6,060 bases of DNA from an uncultured Collinsella sp. (GTDB taxonomy: Bacteria; Actinomycetota; Coriobacteriia; Coriobacteriales; Coriobacteriaceae). The notes under the pieces are model-generated. The model was not told where the DNA came from, made no database searches, and saw only the letters and a program-made list of their open reading frames with translations. The DNA is taken from positions 1 through 6,060 of the forward strand of contig UROR01000120.1 of the NCBI GenBank assembly GCA_900549535.1, read 5' to 3'. Below are positions 1-5,961 of this stretch, in pieces; the stretch's first letter is position 1; each line of letters starts with the position of its first letter. The position numbers were made by a program, and so were the translations under genes.

Positions 1-1662
1 ACCGACATCGAAATCGCACGTTCTGTAACGCCGCTGCCCATTACCGAGGTGGCTAAGAACGCCGGCGTCTACGTTAAGCATCTGATTCCGTACGGCTTCG
101 ACAAAGCAAAGGTCGACTACTCCCTGCTCAACGAGCCAACTGATCACCAGGCCAAGCTTGTCCTCGTGACCGCTATCAACCCCACGCCTGCGGGCGAGGG
201 CAAGACCACCACGACCATCGGTCTGGCCGACGGCCTGCGTCGTCGCGGCGTCAAGAGCGCCGTGGCACTGCGCGAGCCTTCGCTTGGCCCCGTCTTTGGC
301 GTTAAGGGCGGCGCTGCCGGCGGCGGCTGGGCTCAGGTCATCCCCATGGAGGATATCAACCTGCACTTTACCGGCGACTTCCATGCCATCGGTGCTGCCA
401 ACAACCTGCTGGCCGCCATGCTCGACAACCATATTCAGCAGGGCAATCAGCTTGGCATCGACGTTAAGCGCATCACTTGGAAGCGCGTCGTCGATATGAA
501 CGACCGTCAGCTGCGCCACGTCATCGACGGTATTGGCGGTAAGGCCCAGGGCGTGCCGCGCGAGGATGGCTTCGATATCACCGTCGCCTCCGAAGTCATG
601 GCAATCCTGTGCCTGTCTACGAGCATCAACGACCTCAAGGAGCGCCTGGGCGAGATCGTCGTCGGCTACAGCTTCGCCGGCGAGCCCGTTCGTGCCCGCG
701 ACCTCAAGGCTCAGGGCGCCATGGCGGCTCTGCTCAAGGACGCGCTCAAGCCCAACCTAGTTCAGACACTCGAGGGTACGCCTGCGTTTGTCCACGGTGG
801 CCCCTTCGCCAATATTGCCCACGGCTGCAATTCCATCATGGCCACGCGTATGGCCATGCGCTTTGGCGATGTCGCCATTACCGAGGCCGGCTTTGGCGCC
901 GACCTGGGTGCCGAGAAGTTCCTGGACATCAAGTGCCGCATGACGGGCGTTCGCCCCAGCGCTGTCGTGGTCGTCGCGACCGCCCGTGCGCTTAAGTACA
1001 ACGGCGGTGTCGCCAAGGCCGACCTCAACGAGGAGAACCTCGAGGCCCTCAAGGCCGGCATGCCCAACCTGCTGCGCCACGTCGACAACATCCAGAACGT
1101 TTACGGCCTGCCCTGCGTGGTCGCCATCAATCGCTTCCCGACGGATACCGAGGCCGAGCTCGAGCTCATCGAGTCCGAGTGCCAGAAGCTCGGCGTCAAC
1201 GTCAAGCTGTCCGAGGTCTGGGCCAAGGGCGGCGAGGGTGCACTCGACCTGGCCGATGAGGTCATGCGCCTGATCGAGCAGCCGAGCGAGCTCAAGTTTG
1301 CCTACGAGGACGGCGCCGATGTGGCCGACGCCCTTGAGGCCGTTGCCACCAAGGTTTACCGTGCCGATGGCGTTGACTTTACGCCGGCTGCCAAGCGTCA
1401 GCTCGCCGAGCTGCGTGAGAACGGCTTTGGCAACCTGCCGGTATGCGTGGCCAAGACCCAGTACAGCTTTAGCGACAACGCCAAGGCCCTCGGTGCTCCC
1501 GAGAACTTCCGCATCACGGTACGTGAGCTCAAGGTTTCTGCCGGCGCCCACTTTGTGGTCGCGCTGACCGGCAGCGTTCTGACCATGCCGGGCCTGCCCA
1601 AGGTCCCCGCTGCCGAGAACATCGACGTCGACAACGACGGCAACATCACCGGCCTGTTCTAA
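1..1662 (+). CDS. fhs: Formate-tetrahydrofolate ligase (formyl-THF synthetase), 5'-truncated by window edge
   Basis: This cytoplasmic enzyme makes 10-formyl-THF from formate, THF and ATP, feeding purine and formyl-methionine synthesis and one-carbon flow. Frame 1 is open from base 1, and its first visible residues (TDIEIARSVTPLPITEVAKN) match the usual N-terminus of the family. The real start is therefore a few codons to the left, and the GTG at 49 is an internal Val codon. The 553 visible residues are close to the usual length of about 555-560. Motifs, numbered from the first visible codon: ATP-binding loop TPAGEGKTTTT at about 62-72; first family signature GVKGGAAGGGW at 100-110, followed by a PMEDINLHFTGD-type segment; HGGPFANIAHG at 265-275; AGFGADLGAEKF near 295; second signature VATARALKYNGG at 325-336. 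As I recall the family patterns, Trp110 and Ala328 are conservative departures (Tyr and Ile/Val are usual). Codon use is strongly biased to C/G endings, as in a highly expressed gene. A terminator follows the stop codon by 25 bases. Confidence 0.97.
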   Translation, partial: TDIEIARSVTPLPITEVAKNAGVYVKHLIPYGFDKAKVDYSLLNEPTDHQAKLVLVTAINPTPAGEGKTTTTIGLADGLRRRGVKSAVALREPSLGPVFGVKGGAAGGGWAQVIPMEDINLHFTGDFHAIGAANNLLAAMLDNHIQQGNQLGIDVKRITWKRVVDMNDRQLRHVIDGIGGKAQGVPREDGFDITVASEVMAILCLSTSINDLKERLGEIVVGYSFAGEPVRARDLKAQGAMAALLKDALKPNLVQTLEGTPAFVHGGPFANIAHGCNSIMATRMAMRFGDVAITEAGFGADLGAEKFLDIKCRMTGVRPSAVVVVATARALKYNGGVAKADLNEENLEALKAGMPNLLRHVDNIQNVYGLPCVVAINRFPTDTEAELELIESECQKLGVNVKLSEVWAKGGEGALDLADEVMRLIEQPSELKFAYEDGADVADALEAVATKVYRADGVDFTPAAKRQLAELRENGFGNLPVCVAKTQYSFSDNAKALGAPENFRITVRELKVSAGAHFVVALTGSVLTMPGLPKVPAAENIDVDNDGNITGLF

Positions 1663-1687
1663 GCCTGCTACATATAGCCGCTTACCC

Positions 1688-1724
1688 GCCCCGTCGTGCC
1701 CACCAAGGCCCGGCGGGGCTTTTT
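1688..1724 (+). terminator. Rho-independent terminator of fhs
   Basis: The stem GCCCCGTCG (1688-1696) pairs with CGGCGGGGC (1711-1719) over nine pairs including one G-U. After a T/C mismatch it continues with GCC/GGC (1698-1700 with 1707-1709) around the loop CACCAA. Five T residues (1720-1724) follow directly. It lies 25 bases after the fhs stop and separates fhs from the next gene. Confidence 0.9.
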
Positions 1725-1791
1725 GATCCTTAGGCCCGCGCATGTCTTGTAGATAACGACGGGCTGCGCCAATCATAGGCTTATGCGCGGG

Positions 1792-1797
1792 TAGAAT
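1792..1797 (+). promoter_or_regulatory. Possible -10 element for the membrane-protein gene
   Basis: TAGAAT matches the sigma-70-type -10 consensus at five of six positions. It lies about 45 bases before the start codon of the next gene, and a promoter is expected here because fhs is terminated upstream. No good -35 hexamer is seen 16-18 bases upstream (CCAATC at 1769-1774 is poor), and there is no extended -10 TG. The call rests on position and one hexamer only. Confidence 0.3.
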
Positions 1798-1842
1798 GCA
1801 TGGATAACTTGATGCTTACGGGCGACGGAAAGGAATCGTTGC

Positions 1843-2847
1843 ATGGATCAGGATAAGACGACCGTGATGGGTGGCTACGGCTCCGCGCCGACGGGTAATA
1901 GTGCCGATGCGACCCGCGTTGTGCCCGGCCCTGGCTATGCCGACCCTGCCGCGACGCAGCCTTCTGCCGAACCTACGCGGGTTATGGGTTATGGCGACGC
2001 GGCGCAGGACCCCTATGCCGCCTCTCCGCAAAGCCCCTATGGCAACGCGGCGCCGGACCCGTTTGATTACGCACCGCAGGAGCCTTATGCCAGTTCTGCG
2101 CCGGATCCTTACAACGATTTGTCGCAGAATCCCATTCCACAGCCTCAGCAGACGACGTATATGCCGCGCACGGCGCAGCCTCGCTATGAGTCGCGCGATC
2201 CCTACGCGCGCGAGCCGTATCGTGAGTATCCCAAGTCGATTCCGCAGTATGGCGAGGACGAGGAAAAGAAGCCATCGCGTTCGTCGAGTGTGATCAAGAA
2301 GATCCTGATTGTGCTGGCGATCTTCTTTGCACTGTCGGTCGTGTTTGCCATCGTGTCGGGCATGCTCAACAAGCGGGGCGCCTCGACTGGCACACAGGCC
2401 GAGCAAACTGAGGCCGCTCAGTCCAGTGTCGTTGACCTGAGCGATATCCCGGGGCAGTACTGGTCCAACGCCAAGAAGCTCCTCAAGTCGCGCGGAGCCG
2501 ACCTCTCGAATGCCGTGATCCTGACCGATGACGGCTCGACGCCCGTCGTCGATGCCAACTGGGTCGTGACGTCTGCCTACTATAACGACAACGGCAACCT
2601 GGAGGTTCAGCTTACGCGCAAGGACGGCTCGTCGGGTAACGCGTCCGGCGACCGGGGCACCACGGACAGCTCGAGCTCAAACACGCTGGAGGACCTGGGC
2701 AACAAGGCTCAGGAGCTGGGGGATAAGGCCCAGCAACTGGGCGATACGGCTCAGAATCTCGGTGACACCGCGCAGAACCTGGGCGACATGGCAACGAACG
2801 CCTGGGATACCCTGCAAAACGGCATTTCGGGCGCACAGGGAAACTAG
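1843..2847 (+). CDS. One-pass membrane protein with Pro/Tyr-rich cytoplasmic tail, PASTA-like outer domain and 7-residue repeats
   Basis: I do not recognise this 334-aa protein as a named family. The ATG at 1843 has a good ribosome site (AAAGGA, 1829-1834, 8-base spacing). Residues 1-145 are low complexity, rich in Pro, Tyr, Ala and Gln, with repeated Asp/Glu-Pro-Tyr units (QDPY, QEPY, PDPY) and three Thr-containing motifs (TTVMGGYG at 6, TRVVPGPGY at 24, TRVMGYG at 45). A basic stretch (KKPSR, IKK) precedes one hydrophobic helix at about 153-174. With no signal peptide, the long N-terminus is probably cytoplasmic and the C-terminus outside. Residues 198-260 (DIPGQYWSNAKKLLKSRG... VVDANWVV... 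LEVQLTRK) resemble a PASTA domain: a Pro-Gly start, a helix with Ala-x-x-Leu-x-x-x-Gly, then strands around a conserved-looking Asn-Trp-x-Val. A Ser/Gly/Asp linker (261-280) leads to tandem 7-residue repeats (285-319). A cell-envelope or signalling role is inference. It converges on the metal exporter gene and shares its terminator. Confidence 0.85.
   Translation: MDQDKTTVMGGYGSAPTGNSADATRVVPGPGYADPAATQPSAEPTRVMGYGDAAQDPYAASPQSPYGNAAPDPFDYAPQEPYASSAPDPYNDLSQNPIPQPQQTTYMPRTAQPRYESRDPYAREPYREYPKSIPQYGEDEEKKPSRSSSVIKKILIVLAIFFALSVVFAIVSGMLNKRGASTGTQAEQTEAAQSSVVDLSDIPGQYWSNAKKLLKSRGADLSNAVILTDDGSTPVVDANWVVTSAYYNDNGNLEVQLTRKDGSSGNASGDRGTTDSSSSNTLEDLGNKAQELGDKAQQLGDTAQNLGDTAQNLGDMATNAWDTLQNGISGAQGN
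2695..2799 (+). repeat. Five tandem 21-bp units encoding 7-residue repeats
   Basis: Residues 285-319 of the membrane protein read LGNKAQE, LGDKAQQ, LGDTAQN, LGDTAQN and LGDMATN, followed by a decayed sixth unit (AWDTLQN). The DNA units share a CTGGGCGAT-like core, but synonymous changes separate them (CTGGGCGAT, CTCGGTGAC, CTGGGCGAC). The array is therefore not a fresh slippage product and appears to be kept at protein level. The units would form an amphipathic helix with Leu and Ala on one face. Confidence 0.9.
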
Positions 2848-2883
2848 CGGCCGAGGGGCTAGAGCCTTAACAGTGCAAACAAA

Positions 2884-2951
2884 AAAACGGGACGCAGGAT
2901 CGCTTGGCCGGGCGCATGTGCGCGTTGGTTGGAGGTCCTGCGTCCCGTTTT
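2884..2951. terminator. Bidirectional terminator between convergent genes
   Basis: AAAACGGGACGCAGGA (2884-2899) is perfectly complementary to TCCTGCGTCCCGTTTT (2936-2951), a 16-bp stem that extends by a G-U and a C-G pair inward. The 36-base loop holds a smaller palindrome, GCGCATGTGCGC (2912-2923). Plus-strand transcripts end in TTTT. Minus-strand transcripts end in a longer U-run, the complement of the A7 at 2881-2887. The stops of the two convergent genes lie at 2847 and 2960, so one structure serves both. Confidence 0.93.
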
Positions 2952-2959
2952 GCTGTCGA

Positions 2960-4141
2960 TTACAGCTGCTCGGCCGGGCGGTCGGGCGAGCTAAAGCCCG
3001 AGTCAAACGTGACGACGCACGAGACATCGGGCCGGCGCTCATGCACGATGCGCGTGACGAGTTCCAGCAGCTCCTCGTCGGATATGTCAAAGCCGTCGGG
3101 GCGCACCAGGTCAAACGAAACGAAGCCGTCGTGCTCGTGCAGGTCATGGATGGAGAGCGCGGGGTCGATCTGTGCGATGCCGCGTTTGACCCAGCCGCGC
3201 AGGTCGTCGCCGTCGGTGGCGATGGGGTCGCAGTGCAGCGTGATGCCGATGCCCATCTGCCGTTTGATATCGTGCTCGATGGTATCCAGGATCTCGTGGT
3301 GCTCAAACGCATCGCCCTCGCCGGGCATTTCCACGTGCGCACTGGCAAATTGCCGACCGGGGCCGTAGTCGTGCACCATTAGGTCGTGCGTGCCCAAAAC
3401 CTGCGGATACGACATGATCTTGTCGCGTATTGCTTGGACGAGCTTGGGGTCGGGCGCTTGTCCCAACAGCGGGCTGATGGCGTCGCGCACCAGGCTCATG
3501 CCGCTGATGCAGATAAAGATGCCTACGCCCAAGCCTGCCCAGCCATCGAGGTCAAAGCCGGTCGTCTGCGAAATGAGCGCCGCAGCCAGAACCGAGCCAG
3601 AGGTGATGACGTCGTTTTTGGAGTCCTGCGCCGTGGCGATGAGCGTCTCGGAATCGATGCGGTTGCCCAGTGTGCGGTTGAACGCCGCCATCCAAAACTT
3701 TACGAGCATGGACAGGATAAGGGCGGCCATGGAGACTAGTGTGTAGGCGGTGGGGGAAGGCTTGATGATCTTGGTGACCGACTCCAAGATCAGGTTGATA
3801 CCGACGGCACAAACGAGGACAGCGACGAACAAGCCGGCAAGGTACTCGTAGCGGCCATGGCCATAAGGGTGGCCTTCGTCGGCTGGGCGACTGGCAAGGC
3901 GGAATCCGAGTAGGCTCACGATGTTGCTCGAGGCATCGGAGAGGTTGTTGAAGGCGTCGGCGATAAGCGAGACGGAGCCCGCGAGCAGGCCCGCGATGCC
4001 CTTGGCCAGGCACAGGGCGATGTTGAGCCCGATGCAGATAAGGCTCGCGGCAAAGCCGGCACGGGTGCGGCAAGAGGTATCGACCGGCTCGCTTTCGCTG
4101 CCGGGAACAAGCGTATGTACCAGCCGATTTACAAATAGCAT
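2960..4141 (-). CDS. CDF-family divalent metal cation exporter, probably Mn/Fe type, with duplicated C-terminal domain
   Basis: This 393-aa inner-membrane antiporter is expected to export divalent metal in exchange for protons. The frame is open much further upstream, but the ATG at 4141 is preferred. It has GAGGA 8 bases upstream, while the in-frame ATG 12 bases earlier (4153) has no ribosome site. Six hydrophobic helices fall near residues 29-49, 55-78, 101-120, 133-152, 168-190 and 201-217. The transport site is Asn65-x3-Asp69 in helix 2 (DAFNNLSDASSN) and Asp173-x3-Asp177 in helix 5 (AQDSKNDV). This N/D plus D/D set is typical of Mn (MntE/MneP-like) exporters rather than of zinc YiiP, which has D/D and H/D. 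HPYGHGRYEY (91-100) is the conserved loop after helix 2. A cytoplasmic ferredoxin-like domain (about 231-306) keeps likely metal ligands His252, His269, His281/282 and His303-Cys-Asp305. A second, shorter copy (about 312-383) shares an HDL start and a strand-type end but has lost most ligands. Metal specificity is inference. Confidence 0.92.
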   Translation of the reverse strand: MLFVNRLVHTLVPGSESEPVDTSCRTRAGFAASLICIGLNIALCLAKGIAGLLAGSVSLIADAFNNLSDASSNIVSLLGFRLASRPADEGHPYGHGRYEYLAGLFVAVLVCAVGINLILESVTKIIKPSPTAYTLVSMAALILSMLVKFWMAAFNRTLGNRIDSETLIATAQDSKNDVITSGSVLAAALISQTTGFDLDGWAGLGVGIFICISGMSLVRDAISPLLGQAPDPKLVQAIRDKIMSYPQVLGTHDLMVHDYGPGRQFASAHVEMPGEGDAFEHHEILDTIEHDIKRQMGIGITLHCDPIATDGDDLRGWVKRGIAQIDPALSIHDLHEHDGFVSFDLVRPDGFDISDEELLELVTRIVHERRPDVSCVVTFDSGFSSPDRPAEQL

Positions 4142-4149
4142 AACGGTCG

Positions 4150-4154
4150 TCCTC
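4150..4154 (-). promoter_or_regulatory. Ribosome binding site that fixes the CDF exporter start
   Basis: On the minus strand GAGGA lies 8 bases before ATG 4141. It falls inside the reading frame that runs on upstream, so it decides between the ATG at 4141 and earlier in-frame starts, which have no comparable site. Confidence 0.75.
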
Positions 4155-4181
4155 ACAATCATGTTTAAGGGGATAGTGTAG

Positions 4182-4312
4182 CTCGCACGGACGCGCTGCG
4201 GGCCGATGCTCAGAAAATGCAGCAATGGTCTGCCGATGCTAACGGGCACGGGGCGGAGGGGGGCGGTTGCCCGCATGGCTTTGAGCCCGCTGCGCCTTCT
4301 CGTCCGTGCGAG
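4182..4312. repeat. Long imperfect inverted repeat in the divergent intergenic region; possible structured leader RNA
   Basis: CTCGCACGGACG (4182-4193) is a perfect inverted copy of CGTCCGTGCGAG (4301-4312). After a 6-base bulge (CCTTCT, 4295-4300) the pairing continues between 4194-4203 and 4285-4294 with nine of ten pairs. Together the arms make 21 pairs closing an 81-base interior. On the minus strand the interior includes GCGG-GCAA-CCGC (4274-4263), a stem capped by a GNRA tetraloop. GCCGATGCT is directly repeated at 4202-4210 and 4232-4240. The 3' arm in minus-strand RNA ends about 40 bases before the CDF exporter start, so the structure would sit in that gene's 5' leader. It could instead be two opposed copies of one protein-binding site. 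Neither reading is proven. Confidence 0.6.
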
Positions 4313-4356
4313 TGCTCCATTTTGGGCCACATGGGTATGGGCACGCGCCGATTTGC

Positions 4357-4375
4357 TCGACATACTTAATGTCGA
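4357..4375. promoter_or_regulatory. 19-bp palindrome, operator-like, upstream of the zinc-ribbon gene
   Basis: TCGACATACTTAATGTCGA is a perfect 7-bp inverted repeat (TCGACAT/ATGTCGA) with a 5-base centre. It starts 47 bases before the zinc-ribbon start codon and ends 12 bases before its ribosome site. A weak promoter, TGGGCA (4338-4343), 17 bases, CATACT (4361-4366), would put its -10 inside the palindrome, the usual place for a repressor site. I cannot assign the binding protein. It does not look like a standard DtxR/MntR or Fur box. Confidence 0.45.
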
Positions 4376-4387
4376 CAGTCCCTGTGC

Positions 4388-4395
4388 AAAGGAGG
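4388..4395 (+). promoter_or_regulatory. Strong ribosome binding site that fixes the zinc-ribbon gene start
   Basis: AAAGGAGG lies 8 bases before ATG 4404 and is nearly a full anti-Shine-Dalgarno match. The reading frame is open back to 4206, but that extension has no such site and would run through the inverted repeat and palindrome, so ATG 4404 is chosen. Confidence 0.88.
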
Positions 4396-4403
4396 ACGTT
4401 TCC

Positions 4404-5741
4404 ATGGACGAGATGTTTGCCATTAAATGCCAAAACTGCGGCGGCCCCATGTATTCACACCAGGCAAAGCGCAGCTTTGAGTGTGCCTATTGCGGAACGG
4501 TCATCCCGTGGCAGGCGGACGCCGGAGAGCCTAAGAGCGCCTTGGGTATTCGCCATACGCCGCTGACGGTAGTGGATGGACTGCTCAAGCTCACGCATGT
4601 CTCGCAGCTCGAGCGTCCGGAGGACCCGGACTGGTATTTCTTCAATTCGCACTGGCGCAATCAGTCGGTTCTGGAGCATCTGCTGTGGGAGGACCGCGGG
4701 ACGGCGCAGGAGTTCCAAGGGGCCACACACGTGAGCATTCCCTGCCCCTTCTGCGGCGCGTCCTTTGAGGGCGAGTCCACCCAGCGTGTGTTTGAGTGCC
4801 CGTCCTGCGGCAACAAGATCGGTGTGGCCGACTTGCTCAAACCCGGCACGTTTAGCAAGCGCCTGACCATGGGCGTGGGTGCCGAATACGTTCCCGAGCA
4901 GGGTATTCCGTGTGAGATTTCCCCGCAGCAGGCGCGTGCCAACGCGCTGCAACTGGTGCGTCAGTACCCGGATGCCTTTGCCGGGCACGACGTGGAAGAC
5001 GCGATTCAAAACGACATGATGCTCTTCTATTTCCCCATGGCGCTCGCGGACCTGCGCATGATGGCGTCCTTCCCGGGCAAGGGCCTGAGCAAGGAGACCC
5101 TGGTGTACTACGAGGTGCTCGATTGGGCATATCCCAGGGCCAACTACCTGGACGTTCGCCTTATGGGCATCTTGGAACCGTGGGACTTTGCCAAGGTGGG
5201 GCCGTTCGATCCCGCCATGCAGGAGGGCGACTTCCGCGTCGTCTCCGTCGATGCGTCCACCAAGGATCAGGTGGTCATTGACAAGCTGGCGCTCGACGTT
5301 GCCGGCAACGATGCCGAGGCAGCCCTGGGGCTCAATAAAAAGAGCATCCGCACGTGGGCACGCAAGGCCCGCAAGCACAAAGACGGTCTGGTGATGGCGC
5401 CGGTCTACTTTGTTGATCGCCCGGCAACGGACAGTCGCGACGGCGAGCAAGTGCGCATCGCTGTAAATGGCCAGACAGGTCGCGCGGCCGCAGTGGTGTT
5501 TAGCGACAAGCGCGAGACGCATATCGTGGCACCGCTCAACCCGAGCTTGCATTTGTCGAGCGAAAGCACCGTGCACGCCACACCCATCGAGGTCAAATAC
5601 GTTAAATCGCCGTTCCTATACCAGATCGTGCGCCGCGGAGGCGGCGAGCAACCGCGCCAGGTTGCAGTCGCCGTCGAGGGTTCCTACCGAGAAGAAAAGC
5701 CCAAACGCAAGGGCTTGCTCGCTGCGATCTTTGGGAAGTAG
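4404..5741 (+). CDS. Double zinc-ribbon (TFIIB-type-like) protein of unknown function
   Basis: This is a soluble 445-aa protein with no signal peptide or membrane helix. Two zinc ribbons are evident: Cys9/Cys12 with Cys27/Cys30 (CQNCGG...FECAYCG) and Cys114/Cys117 with Cys132/Cys135 (CPFCGAS...FECPSCG). Both have identical C-x2-C-x14-C-x2-C spacing and matching flanks, so they look like an internal duplication. The linker (31-110) is rich in Trp and acidic residues (DPDWYFF, NSHWRN). The large remainder (about 140-425) has no domain I can name. Its late segment APVYFVDRP...VRIAVNGQTGRAAAV (342-375) resembles the NGQTG motif that follows the zinc ribbon in many bacterial TFIIB-type zinc-ribbon proteins. 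The C-terminus is basic and ends in a hydrophobic tip (KPKRKGLLAAIFGK), which could touch nucleic acid or membrane. It is transcribed divergently from the metal exporter. DNA binding or zinc handling are possible roles but not shown. Confidence 0.9.
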   Translation: MDEMFAIKCQNCGGPMYSHQAKRSFECAYCGTVIPWQADAGEPKSALGIRHTPLTVVDGLLKLTHVSQLERPEDPDWYFFNSHWRNQSVLEHLLWEDRGTAQEFQGATHVSIPCPFCGASFEGESTQRVFECPSCGNKIGVADLLKPGTFSKRLTMGVGAEYVPEQGIPCEISPQQARANALQLVRQYPDAFAGHDVEDAIQNDMMLFYFPMALADLRMMASFPGKGLSKETLVYYEVLDWAYPRANYLDVRLMGILEPWDFAKVGPFDPAMQEGDFRVVSVDASTKDQVVIDKLALDVAGNDAEAALGLNKKSIRTWARKARKHKDGLVMAPVYFVDRPATDSRDGEQVRIAVNGQTGRAAAVVFSDKRETHIVAPLNPSLHLSSESTVHATPIEVKYVKSPFLYQIVRRGGGEQPRQVAVAVEGSYREEKPKRKGLLAAIFGK

Positions 5742-5847
5742 GGGAGTGGTGCCGGTTGTTGCCGTAACGTGATGGCCGGGGGTGCGGGGCGGCTCTCAGG
5801 AGTGCGGGCTGCTGTCTGATTGTTTGAGGGTGCCAGATGTAAATAAA

Positions 5848-5880
5848 CAGTGGAGCGGCTGCAAAAGAGCTGCCTCACTG
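5848..5880 (+). other. Stable 13-bp hairpin without a T-run
   Basis: CAGTGGAGCGGCT (5848-5860) pairs with AGCTGCCTCACTG (5868-5880) around the loop GCAAAAG. There are ten Watson-Crick pairs, two G-U pairs and one A/C mismatch. GGTAAAATC follows instead of a T-run, so it is not a terminator. Compensating G-U pairs would fit a conserved RNA structure. Confidence 0.6.
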
Positions 5881-5961
5881 GGTAAAATCAGGTTGTGCCG
5901 CGGAACCCGCTCCTCAGTCGGTCAACTTTGGAAGCGCGGGCAACGCAGGTACAAGTGTCTT

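Noticed and set aside
757..1776. Long minus-strand open frame (339 codons) antisense to fhs
   Set aside because: It is a shadow of the strong G/C third-position bias of fhs. It has no recognisable motif and starts beyond the fhs terminator.
4182..4312. MITE-like element with 12-bp terminal inverted repeats
   Set aside because: There is no target-site duplication at the ends (flanks differ), the pairing continues inward with a bulge as in RNA, and no second copy is seen in the window.
4206..4403. In-frame upstream extension of the zinc-ribbon gene
   Set aside because: AAAGGAGG sits 8 bases before ATG 4404. The extension is Arg-rich filler that crosses the inverted repeat and palindrome.
4142..4450. 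N-terminal extension of the CDF exporter to residue-496 length
   Set aside because: The added 103 residues do not look like CDF sequence, overlap the divergent gene's start, and lack a ribosome site.
4455..5576. Long minus-strand open frame (373 codons) antisense to the zinc-ribbon gene
   Set aside because: The opposite strand encodes clear Cys-x2-Cys ribbons with a strong ribosome site. The antisense product has no family features.
5889..5915. T-box-like antiterminator (AGGTTGTGCCGCGG then CCGCTCCT)
   Set aside because: The geometry (AGG/CCT helix, 7-base bulge, GCGG/CCGC helix) is reminiscent of a T-box. However, the TGGN that pairs with the tRNA end is absent and no Stem I with a specifier is visible, so it is more likely coincidence.
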